A DNA stretch of 64,000 nucleotides from Gordius sp. MW1 (GCA_964036665.1 OZ038527.1:14663835-14727834), one strand, 5' to 3'; shown: positions 32,132-45,338, numbered from the stretch's first letter. The notes: generated from the sequence alone by a model not told the origin. Numbers and translations: made by a program.

Positions 32132-33874
32132 TCCCCCCCCCCCGGGTGAGAAAGAGAGTAAAAAATAAGAAGAGGGCCGATTCACCCCCCCCCCCTCTCC
32201 CCGGCATCAGAAAGAGGGTAAAAAATAAGGGGGGGGGGGGGACAAAACACCCCCCATGCCCCCCCCCTCTCCCCCGCATCAGAAAGAGGGTAAAAAATTA
32301 GGGGAGGTGTAAAACACCCCCCTGCCAGCCCCCTCTCCCTCGCATCAGAAAGAGGGTAAAAAATTAGGGGGGAGGGGGGCCAAACACCCCCCTGCCCCCC
32401 CCCCTCTCCCCCGCATCAGAAAGAGGGTAAAAAATTGGGGGGGGGGGCAAAACACCCCCCATGCCCCCCTCTCCTCCGGATCAGAAAGAGGGTAAATAAT
32501 TAGGGGGGGCAAAACACCCCCTATGCCCCCCCTCTCTTCCACATCAAAAAGAGGGTAAAAAATTAGGGGGGAGGGGGGGGGGGGACAAAACACCCCCTGC
32601 CCCCTCTCCCCCACTTAAGAAAGAGGGTAAAAAAATTAGGGGGGAGGGGGGGGGGGACAAAACACCCCCTGCCCCCTCTCCCCCACTTAAGAAAGAGGGT
32701 AAAAAATTAGGAAGGGGCAAAACACCCCCCTTCCACCCCCCTCTCCCTCGCATCAGAAAGAGGGTAAAAAATTGGGGGGGGGGGCAAAAACCCCCCATGC
32801 CCCCCTCTCCCCCACATCAGAAAGAGGGTAAAAAATTAGGGGGAGGGGCAAAACACCCCCCTTTTCCTCGCATCAGAAAGAGGGTTAAAAAATTAGGGGG
32901 GAGGGGGGGGACAAAACACCCCCTGCCCCCTCTCCACCACTTAAGAAAGAGGGTAAAAAATTAGGAAGGGGCAAAACACCCCCTGCCCCCCCTCTCCCCC
33001 GCATCAGAAAGAGGGTAAAAAATTAGGGGGGAGGGGGGCAAAACACCCCCTGCCCCCCCCCTCTCCCTCGCATCAGAAAGAGGGTAAAAAATTCGGGGGG
33101 GGGGGCAAAACACCCCCCATGCCCCCCTCTCCCCCACATCAGAAAGAGGGTAAAAAATTAGGGGGAGGGGCAAAACACCCCCCTTTTCCTCGCATCAGAA
33201 AGAGGGTAAAAAATTAGGGGGAGGGGGGCAAAACACCCCCCTGCCCCCCCCCCCCCCCCCGCATCAGAAAGAGGGTAAAAAATTAGGGGGGGGCAAAACA
33301 CCCCCCTGCCCCCCGCATCAGAAAGAGGGTAAAGAATTAGGGGGGGGGGGGCAAAACACCCCATTGCCCCCCTCTCCCTCGCATCAGAAAGAGGGTAAAA
33401 AATTAGGGGGGGGGGGGTGGCAATACACCCCCCATGCCCCCCCTCTCCTCCACATCAGAAAGAGGGTAAAAAATTAGGTGGCGGGGGGCAAAACACCCCC
33501 CTCTCCCTCGCATCAGAAAGAGGGTAAAAAAGTAGGGGGGACAGGGGGGCAATACACCCCCCATGCCCCCCCCCTCTCCCCCACATCAGAAAGAGGGTGA
33601 AAAATTAGGTGGGGGGGGGGGGGGGGCAAAACACCCCCCATGCCCCCCTCTCCCCCACATCAGAAAGAGGGTAAAAAATTAGGGGGGGGGGCAAAACACC
33701 CCCCTCTCCCCCGCATCAGAAAGAGGGTAAAAAATTAGGGGGGGGGGCAAAATGCCCCCCTCTCCCCCGCACCAGAAAGAGGGTAAAAAATTAGGGGGGG
33801 GGGGGCAAACACCCCACCTGCCCGCCGTTCCTCCCCAGGTGAGAAAGAGGGTAAAAAATAAGGGGGGGGGGCAA
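32132..33874 (-). repeat. Right minisatellite arm (inverted)
   Basis: Roughly 30 units, the reverse complement of the left arm: CATCAGAAAGAGGGTAAAAA, ATTAGG plus a G tract, CAAAACACCCCCC plus a C tract. The larger number than on the left shows the arms have changed in copy number independently. Confidence 0.95.
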
Positions 33875-34339
33875 ATCTTCACAAATTTTTTTCATAAATA
33901 AAACATATTAATTTACTACCTACTTCTATAATGCATAATAATTAATTATAATTTACTGAATTTACTAGATTGTGACGTCATGATACATTTATTTTTATTT
34001 TCTTAAATTAAAAGTTCATTACCTAAATCTAAATACACAAATATGATAAACAAATTGATATATTTGTATGCCCAACCCAAAACGACCAAAACTAAACCAA
34101 AAGGTTAATAATATTATCCACCCAAACCCTTTAGCTCTTTAATACACCCAAACCTAAACGCCAAAGGTGCCCCAAAAAAAACACCCAAAACGCTTTGGGT
34201 GTTTTTTACGAAAACGCCAAACGCCAAAGCCCTCCCAAGAAAATTCACCTAACACTGAAAAGGTTGGGTGAAAAAAAACGCCAACAACTAAGCTTAGCAA
34301 TACGCTGGGAAAAACCAGCCAGCCGTTTTTACAACACTA

Positions 34340-34790
34340 ATACGTACATTCACAAATATTTTTATTTCATTTCCGTCAGTGATGTTAACGCAAATAAAAA
34401 AACAACTACTATTATGACAATTTCTACTATACAAAATACAAGGAAGGCACCTTAGATGCCGCCATACTAAATGTTCGTGCAGAGCTATAAAAGATGGAAA
34501 TACATATTTTATCACTAAAAAGCATTCAAATCACATACAAGTATAAATTGTCATTAGTATTTTTATATATTTAGCAGGCCTAAGACCCCTAGATGACATT
34601 TCTAACATATCAAGTAATTCAACCTTATTTTATAATTTTGTTTAGCAGCTAATGGTACGACGATGGATGGATGTTATTCTAATAATTTCAACAGTCATAG
34701 TAAATTAAATTTCTAATTTTTTAACTTGTCAAGTATCTCAAATAATTTAATGTGCTAATTTCATATTTATTGAGATTACATTATTGAAAT
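34340..34790 (+). mobile_element. Right half of second MULE copy
   Basis: Continues the MULE sequence after the foldback element: TTTCATTTCCGTCAGTGATG, then a FLYWCH exon shortened by an internal deletion near 34446, then the GTATAA...AG intron position and the TGGATGGATGTTATTC exon as at 25680. The reading frame is broken. The copy ends before the tandem exons. Confidence 0.75.
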
Positions 34791-36293
34791 GTAATCTTAT
34801 TATTTTGCTTATAAAATTTATAACCGTTCAATGTAATATTATAATGACTAATTATACACTCATGACCAAATAAAAACAAGGTTAAATTTTACATATGTGG
34901 TATAGGGTTTGCTAAGTGGGAGGAAAATTAATTAACTATTTGTTTTAGAAAAAAGTGGAGCACAATGAAAAAAGTAAATTAGTATTAATAAATTAAGATA
35001 TAATTATATTAGAAAAAATCAATATGTTGCAATTCAACTTCCATAAATTCTAAGTTAAGATATTTTATAAAACATTTTAAAACTTAAGTATCATTTTCTC
35101 AAAACTGAGATTGTGTAATTAATATCTGATTATTTTGTCTAAGTTGTACATGTTATATAAAAACACAATTTTCAACCAGGATCATCTTCTGTAATTTATG
35201 TTTTACAAAGTTATATTAAAATGTATGTTTATGGAACATATATTGATTCCATTATGTTTTCAAGTGTTTAAATTTTATGTCTTGCATAAAAAACATATAG
35301 TTCCTATATTTTATTGCTGACTTTCAACAAATATATTTTAATATATAAAATTTTATTTCACTTAAAGCTCACTTAAAACTGAGGATTTGTTAAAGTCAAG
35401 TTGTTTATTTACTTTTTAATAAGGCACAATTTTTTTATGAAATGAATGTGGTATTTTTCCTTAAAGATGTAAGGATCAATGGCAAATTGTTTATCATAAA
35501 ACATTTTAGTTTTTATTTATATTAATATACAAAAATAAGCATATTTTCTAAAAATATTGAATTTTATAATATAATATAAGGGTTAATGTTTTGTTTAAGA
35601 GAGATGTGTGGAACAAGTAGAATTCTGAGGGTTATTACAACTAATCACTGTGCAACTAAAATTTAAGGATTTTATTCAATAACTATAAATTTATATACAT
35701 ATTACAAAAAAAAACAGAATTGTAATTAATCAACATTTCATGCTTCACAAAATTATTTCCAGTACCAATATATTATTGCTCTACCAGTGACCTAAGTAAT
35801 AATTATGGATCTTTTATATGATTGAAAGATTTTTAACCCCCATCTCTCTTTAAATAACACTTAAAACATTTAGTCCTTACAAGTAAAAAGATAGCCATGG
35901 CATTCGATTGTAATTCCATAAGTAGTAGTTTCTATGGCATTATGCTTAATTAGAAAGCGTCAATCATTAGCAATAACATACTTTTAATTTTTCCTAAATA
36001 CTACATTATAACATATTCATACTTTATAAAGCGTCAAGAATCAGCAAAGACATACTTTCACTCCTTCATAACAGTATAATATAACATATTCATACTTTTT
36101 AAATTAATTGGCATTAGAATCTTCATACCATACCAACAGCATGATTACGATATGATTTTCAGCAGAAGAATTTACAGTATTAACTTAAATAATTAAATAC
36201 AATAGTATACATAACAATTTGTTATATTTATTTAGCCATATAGCAATAAATATATATCTATACCTTTAAAATAGTTTAATTCTTTATAATAAA
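34791..36293. other. AT-rich non-coding stretch
   Basis: No coding, repeat pair or transposon end recognised, apart from a short direct repeat with TTATAACATATTCATACTTT near 36007 and 36080. Confidence 0.45.
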
Positions 36294-37873
36294 CTAGCTG
36301 TGCCCGGCCAAGCGTTGCTTTGGCTCAGTCCTTAATTGGTTAATTAAGTATAAGCTATTAATAAGACTTATCTAAAATGGGGTCATATATGAAATAATTT
36401 GTAATGTGAAAGGTCCGAATGATTTTATGAACCCACTATATTTAGTATATATTTATATAATAAAACAAACCAAATGCAAATTCTGTTTTAGTCATCAAAT
36501 CCGACTAAAATTAAATGTTTTTGAAAAAATTGCTTATTAATGCTGTTAATTATTATACAATAATACCATTATTTTATTTTTCTAGTTAGCTGATTTATTT
36601 GAAATACAATTTACTTTAATATAATAAAATAATTAATTGAAGGATGGATAATTATTAAAAATAAGCTTCTATGATCGACCACGTGATAATAATGACAAAA
36701 ACTGCATAATTTAGATTTTATTTATTTAATTTAAATAGTCTGTTAAACCCCAATAATTTTAACCGTATACTGTAACATTTTTTTATACTTTTAAATATCT
36801 AATTCGAGAAAACTTCAGCTTTATATGTATGACGTCATTATTGTATATGCTGCTATAAATGAAACTGGACGGGAAATGTCAGATATTTTTAAAACAGAAA
36901 GGTATTTTAGGAATCGGAAAAAGCTATTTTACCCCTGGCCTATCTGGGCATCTACGGCTAAATTTTCGCTCGAATCGGATCTGAAGTTTCAGAATTTAGC
37001 CCTTTTTTAAAACCAAAAGGCCGAGAAATGTCCGATATTTTTAAAACTAAAAGGAATTTTAGCAATCTGAAAAAGCTATTTTACACCTGGCCGCCCTGAG
37101 AACCTACGGGTAAAGTTTCGCGCGAATCGGGCCGGTAGTTTCAGAATTTATTCTCATTTAAATATCTCATTTAATAAAAATTAATGATAGATAAATAATG
37201 ACATTTATATATAAATAGCATTTACTCAGAATAATCAACGTTGGACTATTTTATATTACTTATTAATTATATATACTTTCATCTTTCTCATATAAAATAT
37301 CTCATTTAATGATAATGAGAAAAATTCATCTTCTTCACCTATATATTTTCTCAAATAATCTATAATTTTATTTATTTCAGGTTAATTCATAAATTTTATG
37401 TTGTCACCGTTAAGAAAAGATGACGTTTAAGAAATTTAATTTATAAATTTTATGTTGTCTTGTCACCGTTAAGATAAGATGACGTTTAAGAAATTTAATT
37501 CATAAATTTTATATTGTCACCGTTAAGAAAAGATGACGTTTAAGAAATTTAATTCATAAATTTTATGTTGTCACCGTTAAGAAAAGCTTACGTTTTACAA
37601 ACTACTATAAGTGATACACTTTTACTACAGAACTGTCTGTATATTCAAATTTTCAACGAACGCGAGGAGGTGCGTTTGATTGACATTTTATTGAACGTCA
37701 AAACGCATAAAACCCAATATCTCGAAAACTAAAAGGAATTTTAGAATTCTGAAAAAGCTATTTTACCCCTGGCCGCCCTGGGAACCTAGGGGTAAATTTT
37801 CGCGCGAATCGGGCCGGTAGTTTCAGAGATTAGCCCTTACATACATATATACACTTTACTTTATATATATAGA
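36294..37873 (-). mobile_element. Helitron-like element, 1.58 kb
   Basis: Read on the minus strand it starts A^TCTATATATATAAAG and ends with the stem GCCAAAGC-AAC-GCTTGGC, then CGGGCACAG and CTAG^T, the classical Helitron arrangement (5' TC, 3' hairpin then CTRR, insertion between A and T). Inside are three copies of a block with AAAAGCTATTTTA, CCTGGCC and GCGCGAATCGGGCCGGTAG or close variants, plus the tandem array at 37382-37593. No Rep/helicase coding, so non-autonomous. Confidence 0.75.
37382..37593. repeat. ~62-bp tandem repeat, about 3.5 units
   Basis: Units contain AATTCATAAATTTTATGTTG, TCACCGTTAAGAAAAGATGA and CGTTTAAGAAATTT. One unit carries a small TCTTG duplication. Lies inside the Helitron-like element. 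Confidence 0.85.
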
Positions 37874-38289
37874 TAAAATCACATGATATTTTTAATATTT
37901 AGTGTGATACATACATTTACTTGGCTTTTTGTAACTTGGCATTTTGAACTGGATTCAACATGCATCATCCCACTTATCACATTTTAAATTTAATATAGCG
38001 TACGCAGCTAAAGGTTTTGCGTGATGAAAGGATTAATATTACAGTAATTAAGCACCTCTCCCCCGTTAACATCCGTGTATAAGTGATACTCTGTTTTAGA
38101 AGATTTTAACCCTCTAATCTTAAAAACATAAATATTGTCACTAATTCCATCGATTTTTATGTAAGTCTATAATCGTGAATAGTCAATTGCTTCTAATATT
38201 TTGGTAGTTAAAACATTTTCCTTTCTACCATTGGCGATAATGGCAAGTATGGGCGTAAAAGCGTTGAATGTTGTTGTAAAAGTGGCAGG
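37874..38289. other. MULE-flank fragment and non-coding sequence
   Basis: 37885-37965 matches the segment at 29030-29110 (GTGATACATACATTTACTTG, AACTTGGCATTTTGAA), so the Helitron sits beside another copy of that repeat. The rest shows nothing recognisable. Confidence 0.5.
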
Positions 38290-39250
38290 GGTAGAATCAA
38301 ACTAATAGACTCGTTGTATTCAATAAAAACGGCTTTATACATAGATAACTACGAGTAATATACAGACGAAAAATTCATACATTCAAAATAGGAAATTTGC
38401 ATAAGGTGTATTTTCCAATGTTACAAATAACAAATCGTATATTCAAATAACTAAATAACTGTCACTACAGTTGTCAATATGCCCAGACATAATTAACACA
38501 GGGCTCTAAACGTTTGATATTGGGTACATCTTGTTGTTTTGATTTCGATTCGATATAATACCAATTGTTCGTGAACGGATCATCGAGTTGGGTTATTTCA
38601 GGGTTACGACGTTACAAGGTTTTTATAGATTTTGTAAACAATATAATGGGTGCTTATGGAATTCCAAGGTGTACAGTGTCCGACAACGGTACTGTCTTTA
38701 CCAGTACCTAGCTTAAGACGTTTTGTGTCAGATGGGGTATACTGCATGTGAACGCCTCCATATCACCTCAGCTCTAGCCGATTAGCTGAGCGTTATGTGG
38801 CAATCTTCTAAAGATGGTTGAAAAGCGAGAAGGCATTTGGATGTACAGGTTGTTACATAATGTGTCCGCTCGTTTTTCGTGTCCCTCGTTAGTTAAATGT
38901 TTTTGAATAGTTTGCCTCGGATACCAAACGATATGTGGGTGAATACCTGGTTAATACAGTGAGAACGGTAACACTATATGAAGTCGTGGTTGCAGTGGGG
39001 GCGAAAAAGGTTGGAAGTTTTGGTATAATCCCATGTGAGTTCTAAAGCCTACGAGGTAGAGCTGATTGGCTCCATGAATTGCGGTTACGGTGTTAATATG
39101 ATACCATTTTAATGTGTAGTAACATAATTATAAATTATTTTGTATTAAAGAGAGAGAGGCTGGTGGCGGCATCTGTGGCAACATAACACCGTCCCATTCA
39201 AGCCTGATCCCAATAGGACGGATGGGGGGGGGATGATTTCATAATGTAGC
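38290..39250 (+). pseudogene. Degenerate Ty3/gypsy integrase fragment (plus strand)
   Basis: At about 38618-38870 the plus strand encodes GAYGIPRCTVSDNGTVFTST, the integrase second-aspartate region, followed after stops and indels by LAERY-like and LLHNVSARF motifs. Several in-frame stops. A G-rich tract near 39222-39232 may be the old polypurine tract. LTRs were not resolved. This element is distinct from A, B and C, which are on the minus strand. Confidence 0.65.
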
Positions 39251-40485
39251 GCGTCGTCGAACATCAGAGAACGGCATCCCGGAGAACGTCGTTAGGTCCC
39301 CTGTACTTCAACAAGATATCTGCAAGGGCAGAGCCAGCTCGCAAATGAACATAAAAACCCGGTCCGCGGTCGGGTACGGACGAGATTTGAACATAAACAA
39401 ATTTAACGAGCACTGTTTGGGCAACCACAGGCTAACGCGGGACAACTAAGTTTCGTAACGGGCGGGAATGGGCCTAAAAACTGTAAACCTTCCTTGAATT
39501 TTTATTTATATTAAAAGGACCATAAACGAGCTTTAAAAAATTTATTAAATTTTTTTAATATGGATTCTTAGTATTTAAAGCAACCAATTTTTGATTACAA
39601 AATTATATAAGAGGCCTTAATCCATATGTGAAAATAGAAATGATGCACCTATTGTGGGGAACATTCTTATCACATTCATTCATTTTGCATTTAGAGATAT
39701 ATTAATTTAAAGCATTTTGCCTATATTTTCTATTATATGACTACACTTTTAAAAAACTCATGGAACTACCATCTCTATTTAAAACTAATTTAAAACAGTT
39801 TATATATAATGGGACCAAATTTTATACATAAAATGCTAACTAATCAAATTTAATATTTTAGGGGTGCATCTTAAATGATTTTTGTTTAGTATTAGAAATT
39901 ATTATTCCACTTAAAAAAAGCTGTGTGGTCAACTCATGCACATGTGGATATTTTTAAACAAAATCGTTGCAGTGCAATCATTTGATTTTATAAATTATAA
40001 CCTTCAAGAAATTTATAAATAGCCTCATTTTTGTTTTAAAAAACCAGGGTATGATAGACTGCTCATGTCATATGTTCCATATGGTAAATTGTGTGTCAAC
40101 TTTTCCTCCATTTTAATGATAACAACTGGTGTATTTCAACCATGTCATTTTGCGCCATAACAATTTACCTTTCTCACTAGTTTATAAATTTGAACGAACG
40201 TCAATAAATTAATATTATACAAAATATAGATGGTGATATAATATCAAATAAACTTTTATCAAAGCTTTTACATTTTTAATCTTTATGTATTGTTTAAATG
40301 ATATTTACTTTAGAATGCTGTTTGATATCTACTAATTTAATATTTTTTATTTACCTTTTAAGATTATTTAATTTACGAAAAGTATTAATATCTATATAAT
40401 AACTACTTTACCATGTTATCATTAAAATGGTAGAAAAATGGTATATACACATTTTGTGAGTTGAACAGTTTATCTAGTCTGTGTT
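39251..40485. other. Non-coding stretch
   Basis: The first 230 bp are GC-richer (possible old LTR remains with CGCGTCGTCGAAC and repeated CGGG motifs). The rest is AT-rich with no recognised feature. Confidence 0.4.
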
Positions 40486-41122
40486 TAGAGCCCTGCAAAT
40501 TAAAATTTCTTCGGCCCGAGCCCGACTTCTCAAATTTTGTATTACCCGGCCCGAGCCCAAAACACTTTTTTATTTTTGGCCCACCTGAGTCCGACCCGAT
40601 TTTTCAAATAAAATTTTTGAAAAATTATATTTTTGAATTTATATTTTTAAAAATTATTTCATCTAAATATAAAATGCCCAGCGATTGTTATTACTCGCAA
40701 TTTACAGTTAAGATAAGCTTGTAAAAAATCCATTTTCACTCGTTAAAATTTATTTAGCTAATAAATTTAAAACAAAAATCTAACTTTTTAAAATATATCT
40801 TTAATAAATCTAAATAATATTTTTGAAATATTTGCCCATCTTTATTCCAAAGTTCTAACAGCTACTATGAATCTATAATAGAATAAGATTTGCGATTCAG
40901 GTCAGTTATATTATAATAGCCAAGGCAAAATAGTTGAAGTTTGGAAGCTATATTATGAACGCTGTACGAAGATAATAATTTAATATCGATTGAGTTTATT
41001 TAAATCATATTTTATTAAGATTAATTTATTTTAGTTCAATTCGGACCCGGCTCGGGGCCCACGAGCCCGGCCCGAAACCCGATCGAGCGGGTCGGGCTTC
41101 GGGCGGCCCGTCCATGGCTCTA
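40486..41122. mobile_element. hAT MITE (TAGAGCCCTGCA family), copy 1
   Basis: Left end TAGAGCCCTGCAAATTAAAA, right end GGCCCGTCCATGGCTCTA. The interior borders are rich in CCCGGCCCGAGCC motifs. Flanks TCTGTGTT and TCTATGGG agree at 5 of 8 bases (decayed TSD). A second copy in the opposite orientation is at 61334-62044, so the pair supports the boundaries. Confidence 0.8.
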
Positions 41123-41870
41123 TCTATGGGTATAATATCATAAATGTGATGTGGATATATCACAACATATGAATCAAGAAATTATCCTAATAATCTTTTC
41201 TACGGATCAAGCAAAGCATTGGCGCAAGCGGGGGGGGGGGGGTAGAGACCTGCAAACTCCATTTTTCTAAGGCCCGGCCCAGGCCCAAATTTTTACATTC
41301 TTTAATATAGGGTCCGGTCCTGAATAAACATTGTAGAAACATAAAAATAACCCTTATAAAACATATTTTAGTTTAAAAAATTAATTGAATAAATTTGACA
41401 CTTTACAAATTAATTGAACTATTTAAACCCTTTTAAAAGGTGATTCATTTCTAATAATTAATTGGTTCTCTTGTGTTTTGAACTAAAATTCGAGTTTTTG
41501 AGTACACTTTTTATAATGTTTCAAGCATTTTAAGAGGGCTATTCCAATTTCTTATGGCACACAATTAGCATGGCTTAGATTATTTACCAGCCTAAACCGT
41601 GTAAAGCTCCTTTTAATTTCAGCTATAAGAAATAGGTTTATTTTTTAATCCATTTAATTTAAATTGGTGGTAAATTGAAAAATAGCCTAAAGGTATTAAT
41701 AAATGCTTAACAAAATTATTAACTTTTATTTAATAAACTTACAATGTGTATATTGTTTTCAACAGAATAAAAGACTACTTACTTCTTACTTATGCTAGGC
41801 CGGTCCCGGATTTTACAGCCTCTGAAATTTAAGGCCCGAGGGGGCGGGCTTCGGACCGCCCATCCCCCCC
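41123..41870. repeat. Decayed MITE (TAGAGACCTGCAAAC start)
   Basis: Begins at about 41245 with TAGAGACCTGCAAACTCC and GGCCCGGCCCAGGCCC, ends near 41858 with GGGCGGGCTTCGGACCGCCC. Related in style to 40486-41122 but the right terminal repeat is not recognisable. Confidence 0.45.
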
Positions 41871-44461
41871 CCCCGCTGACTTTGAAGCAAATTGCTTCAT
41901 TGACTTACGACCCCTTCCTCCGCGTACTTTGAAACAAATTTTTTTAATGAATGTAATGCATTATAAATAAAGCGTTCAATTTTCCTTAAAAAGTTTTTTG
42001 TGATCATTAGTTCAACAAGTTTAGATTCTTATATATTTTCATTCAAATTAAGAAGAAAAGCCTTGTATCCTGTGAATATTATTACCTATAAGAACTTTTT
42101 GTAAAATGACAAAACGGCCGAAAAAACAATATTAATAAAATAACAATTGGAAATACAGAGTTAAATTAAATAAAAATAATTTTCTATCATTTTGAGGCCG
42201 AATCGGGTTTGATTCGGCATCAGCTCGGACTTATTCTACTAATATGATCGAGCTTGATAGACTAGCTACACCTGAGAGCCAAAAAAACCTTTAAGAACAA
42301 TATAAACCACCTATAAATTATATTTAATATAATTATTTTTTTGAGACTACATAATTAACTCTTTACTGATTGCTAAATTATTCAAAAAGTCGATTAATTT
42401 TAATATGTAAAATAAAAATTTCGAAAAGTTTAAATTTACAGATGATATAATGGTTGCAGGATAGTTAAAATTTTTAACAAGTCATCTATCAAAACATTCC
42501 TGGTTTTTTATATTAACCAAATTTATCATAATTCGATTTAAGTTCAAAATATATTTTAAAATTGCGAGGGCTTAAAAGACATCATTTTTCTGATGGGCAA
42601 AACGAAAATTAAAGCATCAGGCTCGGGTCGAGCTAATAAAAAGAAATTTTCAGGGCTAAATATTTGCTAGCAATTGTTTTAATAAAAGTAGAACTATTTT
42701 AAATGTCAACCTAGCTAGACCTATCGCGAGTATTATATACTATAGAGTTGCATAGAAGACAAGTAAAAAACAATTTTATAAAAGAAATTCAGGTTAGTTT
42801 TGAAAGTGGTAAATTATAAGGGAGTTAATATGGTTTTTGTTGTGTTAGTAAGTATATTGGAATTACATTTTTGGAAAAAAGATAGACAAGTTTTTTGTGG
42901 TTCGAAATGTCCTTTACTACAAATTAACACTCCCAGGTACTAAATATCTTTTACTGCAAAATAACTCCAAAATTTTACGCCGACAGATACTAATTACAAC
43001 ATGTTTTACGAGGGAAATTAATTAATGAATGATATTAGCTCCCTTGTTTCTGATAATCTCTCGTTCTATGTACCTTGCGCCAGTTGTTATTCTCCCTGCC
43101 AGTTGTTATTCACCCTTGCGTCTTTTCGTTACTCTTCTTTCTTAGATTCCCTCTGTCTGTCGCCTAATATCGTCTAGCATCTAGTAAATATCCCTTGTAT
43201 CTGGTTGCTATTCTTCAACGCCTCTTTCTCCAAACCACATATATACATACGACGTATATGACATACATAATGACACCTCCCTTTTTTATTTCTTTTTCTT
43301 TTGTTGACATTTATCGTACCCTTTTGTTTGCTGACATCTCCTGTACCGTTATTGTGCGCGATATAAAAAGATACACTATTCTCACATAATTAAAATCTTA
43401 TACTCACACTTTCCGTTATAAAAATAGCGATACTCACAATTTCCGTAATACAACTAGCGATATAACTGCGCTACTTCACATTCGACGTTACACACCCTTA
43501 GCCGACTTACATTAATAACCCACTACCGTTACACTAACGATGAGATAGCAATATATAAACATAATGAGAACATATAAAAATAACAAAAATATGAGAACAT
43601 AAAAATAAAATAACAATGCGAGAACATAAATATACAATAAAAATATGAGAATATTAATACATATCCCGTGATACAAATTGCGAGATAGCCGCGCTATTTC
43701 ATATCCACAGTTAAACATCCTTCACGGCTTATATCGATAATGTATTCCATCCACACGAACGATGTGATATATAAGTGTAAACACGAACAACATATACATA
43801 AACAAACAATAAAAATATGAAAACATCAAATACAATATTAGAATATAAAACTGAAACAATAGACTCAATACATATACAAAACTGGTGATACTAATTACGC
43901 AAATACCAATATAAAATCGAAATAGTCCACCACACATATATATAACCGGGGGGACTTACATCCGTACTATTAACTTTTCGTGCCAAACATGAGAGTACAC
44001 ATATAACACCGCAATAACACCAGAGTACACATACCATAACGCAATAATACCTCACTCGCCTTCGATCTTTTACTTTTTTTATTTTTTTTTTATTATTATT
44101 TTTTTAAGTGAATGAGTCACATATAGCACACACGTATATAAATACTATAACATACATATTAATTCTTCACCTCCGCGACAATATTTTATATCCGATACAA
44201 TTCCTATGTTATAATTTTATACATAATATTCTGCGAAATCGCGATAGTGAGAAATACAATTTCTTAACTCATACATCTCCCTTTTTATTTTTTTTTATTC
44301 CTTTTTTTAAAGGTATAGTAAGCCCCACAATAATTAATGTATGAGAGATAAATAGGAAAGAGTTAGATAATATAATGAAAGATAGATAAACATGAAAGAG
44401 TTAGGTAGAATAGAGTGAGCTAGCGGTATAGTGACATTAAAAATGATAGATAAGTAGGAGA
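41871..44461. other. Non-coding stretch with A/T-rich short repeats
   Basis: No protein-like frame. 43550-43660 holds several ATGAGAACATAAAAATA units. 44050-44110 and 44270-44310 are T-rich low-complexity runs. 42195-42285 has CGAATCGGGTTTGATTCGG, a possible MITE remnant. Confidence 0.4.
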
Positions 44462-44710
44462 TCATATATTAGGGCAACATAAATAACTTTCCCCAAACAC
44501 TTTCTTTTTATGAAAGTGAAAAAATATGTACCCTTTATCATAAGTAATAAAATGCCTGTCATCTTCTGGACAGTTAATCTTCTTCCTATCCGCCCCTTTC
44601 CATCTCGTTATCCTACCGTCTATTGCTAAAGTTTTGTTTGCAATAACTTTTATAATCCTACAACTGTCTTCCTGCCGACCCCCTTTCCCATTTACAGGGT
44701 ATACGACACA
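44462..44710 (-). other. Unrecognised open frame, 82 codons
   Basis: The minus-strand frame from about 44710 to the TGA at 44462 has protein-like composition (INCPEDDRHFITYDKGYIFF) with no Met at its start, so it may be an exon or a fragment of a decayed element. It lies downstream of the hydrophobic frame and gag fragment on the same strand. I do not recognise the family. Confidence 0.3.
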
Positions 44711-44825
44711 TTACAGTTACTCCGGGACCCTGACCTTCCCTTATTGATTGGATTGTTTCCCTTACTATTTTCCCCTTTATTGCACAGTGGCAAGCATCAC
44801 ATAGACCGCCCTCTTCTTCCTAGGG

Positions 44826-45338
44826 TTAACACTCTAGCGACCATTTCCCACCGCTGTCGCCTATTAAGCACAAAAAAATCCTTTTCCTATATCTCCTAAC
44901 TGCCCTCCTTACTACCAATATGTATTTCACACAATAAACAAAAAATATGTGACAGCACCTGCCCGTGCTACTAACACTCCCATTTACGACTAAAATTACC
45001 GCATTATACAGAACACCACTTAAATAAAAACTTAACCACAACACTTTAAGACTCAAAATTTTAAAGGAACTAAGTAGATACGCTCCTAACTTATAAGCAC
45101 TTCTCCCAATCCTACCATATAAACGTAACTCCTGCTGCACACAATATATATAGGTATCTATGAAAAATTTATACACTTTAAGTATAATAAAAAATATTCC
45201 ATGCATTAGAATTTTACTATACCAAAAGAAAAAGCGAGTAATATGTTTACAAAACCCTATGCCCCGTCTTACCCCATATCGGAGTACATCTATGCACAAT
45301 TTATATATTGTAAATATAATTAAGAATATCACATGCAA
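44826..45338 (-). other. Hydrophobic repeat-containing open frame next to a gag fragment
   Basis: 170 codons with no ATG at the upstream end. Internally repetitive: a ~43-residue unit (FLIIFTIYKLCID, then FFIILKVYKFFID) occurs twice, matching a ~130-bp tandem DNA duplication (about 45160-45290 and 45291-45420). Several predicted membrane-spanning stretches, basic C-terminus. It may be a real multi-pass fragment or the by-product of an AT-rich duplication. It lies in the same orientation as the gag knuckles upstream. Confidence 0.3.

Larger units (their letters stand above)
29216..34339. mobile_element. 5.1-kb hAT-like foldback element with minisatellite arms
   Basis: Ends TAGTGTTGTAAAAA (29216) and TTTTTACAACACTA (to 34339), 8-bp TSD on both sides. 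Inverted arms reach inward about 1.6 kb on each side: a unique ~400-bp segment (29263-29670 mirrored by 33875-34285), then an array of ~58-62 bp G/C-tract repeats in opposite orientation on the two sides. The centre (about 30840-32110) is AT-rich with no transposase. Between the outermost 14 bp and the main arm the two ends differ for ~35-45 bp. Non-autonomous; any mobilising enzyme would be a hAT transposase (inferred from TSD length and end sequence). Confidence 0.9.

Noticed and set aside
29650-33882. Many open frames of 60-97 codons rich in PPPP, GERGG and FYPLS motifs on both strands
   Set aside because: They are the six-frame shadow of the minisatellite; open only because the unit lacks stops in some frames. 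No non-repetitive protein features.
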